Positions 1-5,996 of a DNA stretch of 5,996 bases are shown here, piece by piece. The stretch is from an uncultured Flavobacteriaceae bacterium (GTDB taxonomy: Bacteria; Bacteroidota; Bacteroidia; Flavobacteriales; Flavobacteriaceae). Positions within the stretch are counted from its first letter, which is position 1. The number at the start of each line of letters is the position of its first letter. Below the pieces are notes generated by a model, which worked only from the letters and a program-made list of their open reading frames with translations, was not told the origin of the DNA and made no database searches. A program made the translations under genes and the position numbers. The stretch is from assembly GCA_947311745.1 (NCBI GenBank), contig CAMZLT010000198.1, positions 1 through 5,996 of the forward strand. The letters run 5' to 3'.

Positions 1-196
1 AGCTTACATCACCAATTATTTTACCATTTTTACCTAAAATTATTCGTGCACTAGTTTTAATTGTTCCTTCAACAATTCCGTCGATGCGAAAATCACCTTC
101 AGAAATAATATCGCCTTTAAAAACGGTATTTGCTCCTATTATATTTCTTTCATTCATTTGATTTGTGCTTTGCTTATTTTTTTTATCGGAAAACAT
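1..196 (-). CDS. Bactofilin (polymer-forming cytoskeletal protein), N-terminal part only
   Basis: Only the first 65 residues are in the window; the gene continues past position 1. Bactofilins assemble without nucleotide into filaments built from a right-handed beta-helix and act as cytoplasmic or membrane-associated scaffolds in cell shape and envelope organisation. The visible part has the usual short polar tail (residues 1-18, rich in K, N and Q), then the start of the beta-helix with its hydrophobic/glycine periodicity: GANTVFKGDI, SEGDFRIDGIVEGTIKT and ARIILGKNGKIIGDV. The motif FRIDGxVEG is characteristic of the family. The ATG at 194-196 is chosen because it gives the typical MFSDKK start; a second ATG at codon 14 is less likely. 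There is no Shine-Dalgarno sequence. The start lies 37 bases after the stop of the SprE gene with no terminator between, so co-transcription is likely. From memory, this gene order, followed by ATP synthase genes, is common in Flavobacteriaceae. Confidence 0.9.
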   Translation of the reverse strand, partial: MFSDKKNKQSTNQMNERNIIGANTVFKGDIISEGDFRIDGIVEGTIKTSARIILGKNGKIIGDVS

Positions 197-233
197 ACTT
201 TTATATTAAAGATTACTAATTAATTGTTTAATT

Positions 234-2717
234 TTAACCACCAAAACCTGGAGGTCCCATTGATTTTCCTTTTCTTTTTTTTGCTTTTATTCTTTTCATC
301 ATCTCGTCATTTGACGGACGTTTTGGTTTTAAATTTTTACGTATTTTTTGTTTGTTATACTTTAATTCTTTTTTCGGATTTTCTTTTTTATTTTCTTTTT
401 TCACAGGTGTTATACCGTTTAAGAAATCTAATATTTCTTGTGCTCGTTTTCCTTCATCGGTATTTGGAAAATTATCTACAACATAGGTTAAGGCTTTAAT
501 ATATGCTTCTTTTCCTTTTGTTTTTGCTATTGCTTGTGCTTTTAGTAATTCAAATTTTGCTATTAAAGGTGTTTCATCTAAAGTATTAATGTTTTTATTG
601 CATTGTGTTATAACATTTTCGTATTCTTCGTATTCGTACAAACAATAGACTTTATAATATATGTTTTCAGGAGAATTACTATCGTCTAAAACTTCTTTAG
701 AATTTGGATTTTCAATAATATGAGCGTATCTAGAATCTGCAAAATTATTTATTATTTTATTTTTGTAATGGTTTTGTTTATCGGCATCAATCCCATCAAA
801 AGCCTGATAAAGATGGTAATAAGATGGTAATAGTAATTTTGAATCTGGTTTGAAATCCAACAAATTTTCTAATTTGATAATTGCTAATTTTGGTTTTTTA
901 AACTGTTCTTTATAAATTACACCTAGCTTATAATACGCTTTATTTCTTTGTGAGGTAATGCTATCAATTTTTATTGCTTCGCTAGGTATTTTAGCTAAGT
1001 AGGTTTCTACTTCGTATTTTTTTGTGTCTTTTTCTTCTTCTGTTTCTGTTGCATCTTCTTTATCTGATTTTTCATTAGCACTATCAGAAGTACTAGAAAT
1101 TCGCCAATTATCAGCTAACGCTCTATTTCCCCAAACTTTTTTGAATTCTTGTTCGCCAAAACTTACAGTTTGCACATTATAAAAGTAAAATTTAGCTAAT
1201 TTTCCTGTACTTTGCTTAGATCCTAAATTTCCGAAACCACTAAAACTAGCACTTTTTTTATTTTCTGCAATTATTTTAGCTTCTGCATCTTTTGCTTTTA
1301 ACTTTTTAATGTATTCTTCAAAATAGGATATTCTAGCTGTTGAATCCATTGCAATTAAATTTAGAATACTATCATTTTTCTTTGTAATTCCTTCTAATCG
1401 AATGACATTTTCTAAACTTTTACGTTTTCGTGTAATACGACGAATTCGGAGCGTTTTTTCGTCTTTTGTAATGTTTAAAACACTATCATAGTATGCACCA
1501 GCATCTACAAAATTTGCTTTATCAAAATATATATTTCCTAATTGTTCGTAGGCAAAATCTTTTTCTTGATCGTGTGCTTGTTTGGTTCGCAATGCCTTTT
1601 TAAAATAACTAATTGCTTGGTCTGGCTTGTCGTTTAGTAATTTAATTTTTCCTATTTGATAAAAAATTCCGTCTAAAAAAGGTCTGTTATCTCTATTTTT
1701 AGTTAATTTTTCTAGTCCTTCTAGCATTAAAGCTGTATCATCGGTATCTTTATTATAGTTTTTTGCACGTTCAATTTTTGCATAAATTTGAAAGCGATAT
1801 GGTGCTTTTTTATCGTTTGCAATTTTATCAAAAACCATATTTGAGGAATCTATTTTACTTTCGTTACGATATAATTGTCCTAATACAAAAGCATTTCTAG
1901 TTGCTTGATTAACATTCTTTTTAGTAACTGCTAAAGCTTGATTAAGATGGTTTATGGTTTGTTGTATGCTATCTTGTTTTAGATATGCCATTGCTAATGC
2001 TGTGTGTGCTGCATCTTGAATGGTTTCAGGAATATTTTTTTGTTTTAACAGGTATTTTTCTAGTTTGTATATAGCATCATCCTCTTGTCCTAATCTAATT
2101 AAGGTTTTGGCTTCCCAAATTCGTGCTTGTTCAAAGAGATTGGATTTAGGATATTTTTTAATCATGTATTTAAAAGTCTCCAAGGCAGGAACGAATCGCT
2201 GATCGTAGTATCGTGCTCTTCCTAATAAAAAATAAGCATCATCAATTTGTTTGTTTTTTTCTTTTGTTCCGATATTAATCGAATGCTTTTGCACAGCTTT
2301 TACAGCTTTTTCTTCTGCTCTAGCAAAACCAGTTGCTGTAGATTTAGAGGTTGTTTTACCACCTCCACTTATATCCTTGTTAGAATTTCTTTTAGTATTT
2401 CCTTTCCCAATTCTTTTACTTGCGGCTTTGCTCTTAGTTGCCATTTTTGAGTTTGGTGCTGTTGGTAAAGCCAAGATTTTTTCTTCCTCAATTTTTAATG
2501 GTTCTATTGGTAATAATTTTGTAAAATCGTCTTTATAAGCATCATCAAGTTGCTTTTTTGCTTTTTCAAAAGCTACTTTTCCGTTATAAAGCACGTTGTA
2601 TTTGGCTGCTGTAGTATGTACAGCACGACTTATAAACGTGTTTTTTTGGGTAGAGCAACTCCAAAATATCATAGATATTATGAAAATTGCAAGGTATAAA
2701 TTTATGTTTTTTTTCAA
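234..2717 (-). CDS. sprE: Type IX secretion system lipoprotein SprE/PorW (TPR protein)
   Basis: This is an 827-residue lipoprotein. In relatives, SprE (Flavobacterium) and PorW (Porphyromonas) are needed for T9SS export and, where present, gliding; PorW is thought to link the PorK/PorN ring to the Sov translocon at the periplasmic face of the outer membrane. A lipoprotein signal peptide ends at Cys21 (IFWSC). A lysine/serine/glycine-rich, probably disordered stretch covers residues about 90-130. TPR-like helical repeats follow at about 159-300, 350-415 and 590-750, for example DDAYFLLGRARYYDQ and AYEQLGNIYFDKANF. The stretch FYFYNVQTVSFGEQEF...WGNRALADNWR (about 510-539) is a signature I associate with this family. 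An acidic linker (550-567) and a very basic tail (770-827, ending GPPGFGG) complete it. The start is a TTG at 2715-2717: a stop codon lies six codons upstream, and the next ATG (codon 16) would destroy the signal peptide. Confidence 0.9.
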   Translation of the reverse strand: MKKNINLYLAIFIISMIFWSCSTQKNTFISRAVHTTAAKYNVLYNGKVAFEKAKKQLDDAYKDDFTKLLPIEPLKIEEEKILALPTAPNSKMATKSKAASKRIGKGNTKRNSNKDISGGGKTTSKSTATGFARAEEKAVKAVQKHSINIGTKEKNKQIDDAYFLLGRARYYDQRFVPALETFKYMIKKYPKSNLFEQARIWEAKTLIRLGQEDDAIYKLEKYLLKQKNIPETIQDAAHTALAMAYLKQDSIQQTINHLNQALAVTKKNVNQATRNAFVLGQLYRNESKIDSSNMVFDKIANDKKAPYRFQIYAKIERAKNYNKDTDDTALMLEGLEKLTKNRDNRPFLDGIFYQIGKIKLLNDKPDQAISYFKKALRTKQAHDQEKDFAYEQLGNIYFDKANFVDAGAYYDSVLNITKDEKTLRIRRITRKRKSLENVIRLEGITKKNDSILNLIAMDSTARISYFEEYIKKLKAKDAEAKIIAENKKSASFSGFGNLGSKQSTGKLAKFYFYNVQTVSFGEQEFKKVWGNRALADNWRISSTSDSANEKSDKEDATETEEEKDTKKYEVETYLAKIPSEAIKIDSITSQRNKAYYKLGVIYKEQFKKPKLAIIKLENLLDFKPDSKLLLPSYYHLYQAFDGIDADKQNHYKNKIINNFADSRYAHIIENPNSKEVLDDSNSPENIYYKVYCLYEYEEYENVITQCNKNINTLDETPLIAKFELLKAQAIAKTKGKEAYIKALTYVVDNFPNTDEGKRAQEILDFLNGITPVKKENKKENPKKELKYNKQKIRKNLKPKRPSNDEMMKRIKAKKRKGKSMGPPGFGG

Positions 2718-2759
2718 AATATATTTTTTGTACTAAATAAACTGCGTACTCTTTAAATT

Positions 2760-2789
2760 ATTGTATAATAAGATTTGTAAAAGTACAAA
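2760..2789 (-). promoter_or_regulatory. Possible sprE promoter
   Basis: On the minus strand a TTTG (2789-2786) is followed 18 bases later by TATACAAT (2767-2760). The first matches the Bacteroidota -33 element; the second only partly resembles the TAnnTTTG -7 element. Transcription would begin near 2755, giving a leader of about 38 bases before the TTG start. The match is poor, and the call rests mostly on position: sprE needs a promoter in this gap unless it is read through from the ATPase gene. Confidence 0.25.
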
Positions 2790-2790
2790 T
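2773..2790. repeat. Short perfect inverted repeat upstream of sprE
   Basis: ATTTGTA and TACAAAT form two perfect 7-bp arms separated by AAAG. The element sits 56-73 bases upstream of the sprE start and overlaps the possible -33 TTTG. It is followed by no T-run on the minus strand, so an operator-like site fits better than a terminator. In such AT-rich DNA, a chance match is also possible. Confidence 0.4.
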
Positions 2791-2841
2791 AATTTTTAAA
2801 ATAGAATTTTTAGGACACAAATAAAAATATTGTTGTTTAAT

Positions 2842-2860
2842 AAAAGGTGATATTCCTTTT
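2842..2860 (-). terminator. Weak hairpin after the ATPase gene
   Basis: On the minus strand AAAAGG and CCTTTT form a 6-bp stem around a 7-base loop, starting 5 bases after the ATPase stop codon. The sequence after the stem is T-rich (TTTTATT, then further T-runs) but has no clean U-tract. It is the best candidate for an end of the ATPase transcript, but the stem is short and only two of its pairs are G-C. Confidence 0.3.
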
Positions 2861-2865
2861 TAATA

Positions 2866-3990
2866 TTACAGTAATGCTTCTAAATTGTTAGGGCTTATTT
2901 TAATAGTTTTCTCTACTTTATATGTTTCCAAAAAACTTTTTGGAAATCGGTATCGTTTATTTGCATTCCATTTAAATTCGTAGGCAACTATTTTTCCTTG
3001 ATTGGTTTTAATAAGATCGATTTCTGCACCATCATAGGTACGCCAAAAATAAAATTCTGAATTTATAAAAGCATAAACATCATTTTTTATAATTTCGTTA
3101 ATACAAAAATTTTCCCATAACATACCTATATCATTTCTATTTTCAAGATTAGAGAAATTGTTAAGTATGGCGTTGCGAATTCCTAAATCATAAAAAAAGA
3201 ATTTTTTAGATTTTTTTATCTCACTTCGTATATTTTTACTAAACGATGGCAAGGCATATATAACAAAACTTTTCTCTAATAAATCTATATATTTTTCTAT
3301 TGTTTTTACATTTACTTTAAGCAAATTTGCTAGTTCATTATAAGATACTTGTGAGCCTACTTGTAAGGCTAAAGCTTTTAACAATTTTCGTAAAAGATTG
3401 GGATTACGCAAATTTTGATAACTAAGTACATCTTGATATAGATAATCAGAAGCTAGTTGCATTAGTTTTAGCCTCTTATGACTCGTTTTTAAATCTACTA
3501 TTTCTGGATAAGAACCATAAATAAGTAGCTGCTCTAAATTTTCTTTAAACCATAACCAATTGTGCTTACTTTGTATTTCTTTTAAAGATAGTGGAAAAAG
3601 TTTAAAAGTTATATTTCGTCCTGTTAAAGGTTCAATTATTTTATTTGCTAATTTGAAACTACTAGAACCTGTAACTATTAATTTTGTGCTAATTGATTTA
3701 TCATCATAAATAAGTTTAAGAACCTGACCTATATTTTTAATTACTTGAGCCTCATCAAACACTACCAAACTATAATTTTCTAAAAGTAGTTTTATTTGGT
3801 TCATATTTTTATTTTCTAAAATTTCTGCAACATGTGGCAATTCGCAATTATATATTATGGAATTATCTATTTTAGAAACTATTTTTTCTAACAAAGTAGT
3901 TTTTCCAACTTGTCTTGCACCATATAAAATGATTATCTCTTTAGATTGTAACCATTCTTCTATACTTTTTAGTATCGTTCTAGTGTACAT
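2866..3990 (-). CDS. AAA ATPase with DUF4143 C-terminal region
   Basis: This 374-residue protein belongs to the AAA_14/DUF4143 family of STAND-like ATPases, which are common in bacteria and mostly of unknown function. The N-terminal ATPase shows Walker A GARQVGKTT (24-32), Walker B LVVFDEA (75-81) and a sensor-like TGSSS (107-111), followed by GRNITFKLFPLS, typical of the family. A winged-helix-like segment covers about 216-247 (SYNELANLLKVNVKTIEKYI). The C-terminal part carries YDLGIRNAI (about 267-275) and a PD-(D/E)XK nuclease-like core: GAEIDLI (E323, D325) then YEFKW (E338, K340). All key ATPase residues are present, so the gene looks intact. I chose the ATG at 3988-3990, which gives MYTRTI. 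An upstream in-frame TTG (4009-4011) would add seven residues but overlaps the probable -7 promoter element. No partner gene is adjacent. Its role (regulatory, defence-linked or housekeeping) cannot be read from the sequence. Confidence 0.88.
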   Translation of the reverse strand: MYTRTILKSIEEWLQSKEIIILYGARQVGKTTLLEKIVSKIDNSIIYNCELPHVAEILENKNMNQIKLLLENYSLVVFDEAQVIKNIGQVLKLIYDDKSISTKLIVTGSSSFKLANKIIEPLTGRNITFKLFPLSLKEIQSKHNWLWFKENLEQLLIYGSYPEIVDLKTSHKRLKLMQLASDYLYQDVLSYQNLRNPNLLRKLLKALALQVGSQVSYNELANLLKVNVKTIEKYIDLLEKSFVIYALPSFSKNIRSEIKKSKKFFFYDLGIRNAILNNFSNLENRNDIGMLWENFCINEIIKNDVYAFINSEFYFWRTYDGAEIDLIKTNQGKIVAYEFKWNANKRYRFPKSFLETYKVEKTIKISPNNLEALL

Positions 3991-4008
3991 TTTTATTAAA
4001 TTAGAATA

Positions 4009-4016
4009 CAAATATA
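4009..4016 (-). promoter_or_regulatory. Probable -7 promoter element of the ATPase gene
   Basis: The minus strand reads TATATTTG, a full match to the Bacteroidota -7 consensus TAnnTTTG. It sits 18 bases upstream of the ATG, so the leader would be only about 10-15 bases, which supports that start. I find no clear TTTG -33 element at the expected distance; that position falls close to the edge of the 32-bp tandem repeats. Confidence 0.5.
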
Positions 4017-4032
4017 TAAAAATTAATTTTTA

Positions 4033-4096
4033 AAATACTAAAATTAAGCCTAAAATTAGTATTTAAATACTAAAATTAAGCCTAAAATTAGTATTT
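4033..4096. repeat. Two perfect tandem copies of a 32-bp imperfect palindrome
   Basis: Copies at 4033-4064 and 4065-4096 are identical over all 32 bases. Each has perfect 9-bp arms (AAATACTAA / TTAGTATTT) around a 14-base centre. The junction of the copies makes a perfect 18-bp palindrome at 4056-4073. Within the units the nonamer CTAAAATTA occurs four times, starting at 4038, 4050, 4070 and 4082. The array starts 14 bases after the stop of the upstream secreted-protein gene and ends about 17 bases upstream of the ATPase -7 element. It could end the upstream transcript by forming hairpins, or be an operator for the ATPase gene. The repeat itself is certain; its role is inferred. Confidence 0.9.
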
Positions 4097-4110
4097 GGAT
4101 AGTACAAAAA

Positions 4111-5112
4111 TTACAATTTTACAATTTTCGTTTTATACGTGTTTTCTTTTGAAATTGTTTTAACAAAATAAATTCCTTTATTAAGTTTGCTCAGATTTAT
4201 TTGTTTTGTATTTTTTGTTTGGAATAATTTTTTGCCATTTAAAGTGTATACTTCAACGGTAAAATCTTGCGAAAAATCTGCTTTAATATATAAAAAATCT
4301 GCTGTTGGATTTGGATATATTTGTATTGGAATTATTGCATTATTACTAATTGCATTTGTAGTTACATTGTGTATTACACCAACTGCGTCTAAATCAAAAC
4401 CTCCTGAAGCAAATTCGGTTGGATATGGATCGTTTACGATATTATTTTGACTATCATAGGTAGCATAATTTGTATCAATTGTTCCGATTACATCTATAAT
4501 TTTGATGTAATTGATGTTGTTTAAATCTACGGTTGTTCCTGAAATTAACGGAAGTAAATCTTGTAAATCAAAAGGTGTTCCGTAATTATTTATATATTTT
4601 CCTGCAAAATTATGTAAATATCTTGCATTAATAAATCCAAAACCATCAATTTGGTTTGTAGCATCTATTTCGGTAATTGCAGGAAACCGAACGTATTCTA
4701 CGCCATCTGTGCTAACTTCTACAAATGCTAGTTCTAAAAATGCTAGTTCTGAACCTTCTTGTTCTAAAAATCCGTTTTCAAAAATAGCAAAATCGTAGCC
4801 ATTTCCGTTTGTTATGGCATGTTCAAATTGCACAATTGCTTCTCCACCATCACCTAAACTTACGATGTTTGGTGTGCCATCTGCTATTCCTATTGCATCA
4901 TTTTCTGAGCCAAAATTGGCAAAACCGCTAGAAACATTTGCAACATTTTGGTATCCTAAGGTAATGTTTACACTAGTTGCCCATTCTATAAAAACAGAAT
5001 TATCTTTATGAATTGCTGTTGTTCCTGCAAAACCGACTTGTGGAGGGAAACTTTGTGCCGAACTTTTTGTTAATGTACTAAACAGACAAATAATAAAGAT
5101 AATTCTATTCAT
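4111..5112 (-). CDS. Secreted cell-surface protein with T9SS type A sorting domain
   Basis: This 333-residue protein is probably exported by Sec and then the T9SS. A Sec signal peptide covers residues 1-19 (hydrophobic IIFIICLF core, SSA|Q cleavage). The mature domain (20-250) has motifs I recognise from a Bacteroidota 'cell surface protein' family: SLGDGGEAIVQFEHAI (85-100), GYDFAIFENGF (105-115), FLELAFVEVSTDG (125-137), a stretch NFAGKY...YGTPFDLQDL (168-186) and SGGFDLDAVGVIH (236-248). The many acidic residues could bind metal, but no ligand is proven. A short linker leads to a type A sorting domain (about 262-333) with IYPNPT, VYTLNGKKLF and LNKGIYFVK, ending in KIVKL. The ATG at 5110-5112 lies 7 bases after the stop of the DUF4465 gene, so the two are in one operon. 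A role in binding a nutrient at the surface for a TonB-dependent receptor, possibly cobalamin, is inferred from family context remembered from other genomes. Confidence 0.85.
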   Translation of the reverse strand: MNRIIFIICLFSTLTKSSAQSFPPQVGFAGTTAIHKDNSVFIEWATSVNITLGYQNVANVSSGFANFGSENDAIGIADGTPNIVSLGDGGEAIVQFEHAITNGNGYDFAIFENGFLEQEGSELAFLELAFVEVSTDGVEYVRFPAITEIDATNQIDGFGFINARYLHNFAGKYINNYGTPFDLQDLLPLISGTTVDLNNINYIKIIDVIGTIDTNYATYDSQNNIVNDPYPTEFASGGFDLDAVGVIHNVTTNAISNNAIIPIQIYPNPTADFLYIKADFSQDFTVEVYTLNGKKLFQTKNTKQINLSKLNKGIYFVKTISKENTYKTKIVKL

Positions 5113-5119
5113 TTTTATA

Positions 5120-5996
5120 TTATTTTAAGAGTAGTTTTTTGGTTATTACTTGATTGTCTTTTTCTATTTTTACAAAATAAATTCCTGAATTAAAATCACT
5201 TAAATCTATATTTTGATTTTCAGAATAGTTTGGATTGGAAAAAATTTGCTTTCCGTTAAGGTCAAAAATAGTAATATTTGCATTGGCAACATTAGAAATT
5301 TTAAACATTCCTAAAGAAGGATTTGGAAATACGTTTATATTATTTTTGGATAAATTTTGTGAAACGGAAGCAGTTGCTGTAACAATATTGTCCATACAAA
5401 AATATTTTGGAGTATAACCATTATCAGATGCTGCTGATGCGAGTTGAAATTTTAATCCACCAACTTCACCTAAAGAGCTTAGATCTACATTTGTCCAATC
5501 GTCTATAATATACGCATTTCCGTTGGTGAAATCTGCTAATTGAAAATCTAGAGAATTTCCAGTGCTACCGTCTGCTAAAACTGCGGTTATGGTTAAGGTA
5601 AAATAATCGCCTGCTACATACGTTCCTGTTCCTGTTCCGTCCGAACCATTCATATAATGGTATGCCCAAACGGAATTAGTTATTGCCATAGAGGCAACGG
5701 TTGCAGGACTATCAAATGTTATTGTTTCACCTCCGTAAAGATAAGCAATTACGTAATTTGAAGAGCTATTTGCTCCTCCACCATTAGGTGAATATGCCGA
5801 ATAATTTGTCCAAGATGCTGTGGTTAAGTCGGTTTGATTGGAGTAGGAGAAACCATTCCAATAATCATACGCTCCTGTATCTGCATAGTTTACATATAGA
5901 TTTGCTCCGTTATCGGAGTAATAAATCATTTGCGGATCGCCAGTTCCTGTGTATTCGGTTGCTCCGTTAAAAAAACCAGAAGCTGGAACGGTTAAA
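5120..5996 (-). CDS. DUF4465-type secreted protein with T9SS sorting domain, N-terminus outside window
   Basis: The frame stays open to the window edge, so the 291 visible residues lack the signal peptide and true start. An internal ATG at 5927-5929 is not the start, because family-like sequence (SGFFNGATEYTGTGDPQ) continues upstream of it. Numbering from the first visible residue, DUF4465-like motifs are YWNGFSYSNQTD (45-56), SWTNYSAY (61-68), NYVIAYLYGG (80-89), SVWAYHYMNGSDG (108-120), DDWTNVDLSSLG (165-176) and KYFCMDNI (197-204). The sequence is rich in Tyr, Asn, Gly and Ser and looks all-beta, as expected of a secreted binding domain. A type A sorting domain follows (about 219-291) with NVFPNPS, IFDLNGKQIF and FNSGIYFVK, ending in KKLLLK. 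It directs T9SS export and surface attachment. It is the upstream partner of the 333-residue gene, 7 bases away. The ligand is unknown; DUF4465 proteins occur in some B12-uptake loci of Bacteroidota (recollection, not shown here). Confidence 0.85.
   Translation of the reverse strand, partial: LTVPASGFFNGATEYTGTGDPQMIYYSDNGANLYVNYADTGAYDYWNGFSYSNQTDLTTASWTNYSAYSPNGGGANSSSNYVIAYLYGGETITFDSPATVASMAITNSVWAYHYMNGSDGTGTGTYVAGDYFTLTITAVLADGSTGNSLDFQLADFTNGNAYIIDDWTNVDLSSLGEVGGLKFQLASAASDNGYTPKYFCMDNIVTATASVSQNLSKNNINVFPNPSLGMFKISNVANANITIFDLNGKQIFSNPNYSENQNIDLSDFNSGIYFVKIEKDNQVITKKLLLK

Larger units (their letters stand above)
2718..2865. other. Intergenic gap between the ATPase gene and sprE
   Basis: This 148-bp, very AT-rich gap lies between the ATPase stop and the sprE start. 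Both genes read leftwards, so it should hold the end of one transcript and the promoter of the next. It contains a weak hairpin just after the ATPase stop (2842-2860) and a 7-bp inverted repeat (2773-2790). I see no ORF and no RNA gene in it. Confidence 0.7.

Noticed and set aside
224..499. A plus-strand open frame giving a very Phe/Leu-rich, membrane-like 91-residue protein
   Set aside because: It is the antisense of the lysine-rich SprE tail; AAA/AAG codons read backwards give TTT/CTT, so the hydrophobic look is an artefact.
2247..2538. Plus-strand open frames with hydrophobic, membrane-like translations
   Set aside because: They lie opposite the basic low-complexity part of sprE, have no promoter or ribosome site, and match no family I know.
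4009..4011. TTG as the start of the ATPase gene (381 residues)
   Set aside because: It overlaps the TATATTTG promoter element, and the ATG seven codons later gives the normal family N-terminus.
4033..4096. CRISPR array
   Set aside because: The two copies are directly adjacent with no spacer, only two are present, and no cas gene is nearby.
2718..4110. Mobile element carrying the ATPase gene
   Set aside because: No transposase, no terminal inverted repeats and no target duplication are visible; the 32-bp repeats occur on one side only.
4187..4450. Plus-strand 87-residue open frame with a membrane-like segment
   Set aside because: It is antisense to the sorting domain of the 333-residue protein, which has clear family motifs and a signal peptide.
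5927..5929. ATG as the real start of the DUF4465 gene
   Set aside because: The frame is open to the window edge with family-like residues upstream, and starting here would leave no signal peptide for a T9SS cargo protein.

Overview
The window looks like chromosomal DNA of a member of the Bacteroidota, most likely a marine-type Flavobacteriaceae. The reasons are the very AT-rich sequence, the absence of Shine-Dalgarno sites, a TAnnTTTG-type -7 promoter element, a SprE/PorW lipoprotein of the type IX secretion system (T9SS), and two proteins ending in T9SS type A sorting domains. All five genes I can support are on the minus strand, so transcription runs from high to low coordinates.

Right part (about 4111-5996): two adjacent genes, 7 bases apart, form the end of an operon that enters from beyond the window. 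The first is a DUF4465-type secreted protein whose N-terminus is outside the window. The second is a 333-residue secreted protein with the 'cell surface protein' signatures GYDFAIFENGF, FLELAFVEVS and SGGFDLDAVGVIH. Both end in a YPNP/FPNP-type C-terminal domain that directs export through the T9SS and attachment to the cell surface. From memory of related genomes, these two families occur together next to TonB-dependent receptors, in some cases in vitamin B12 uptake loci. That makes a cobalamin-uptake role a reasonable hypothesis, but nothing inside the window proves it.

Middle (about 2718-4110): a stand-alone AAA ATPase with a DUF4143 C-terminal region has its own probable promoter. Just upstream lie two perfect tandem copies of a 32-bp imperfect palindrome (4033-4096), the most distinctive non-coding structure here. 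The 148-bp gap downstream of the gene holds two small inverted repeats.

Left part (1-2717): sprE/porW encodes a TPR lipoprotein needed for T9SS function and gliding in relatives. It is read from a TTG codon. A bactofilin gene follows 37 bases later and runs off the window edge; these two probably share a transcript. The window therefore contains one T9SS machine component and two probable T9SS cargo proteins, separated by an unrelated ATPase gene. I see no RNA genes, CRISPR array, insertion sequence or phage genes, and no clear new multi-gene system.
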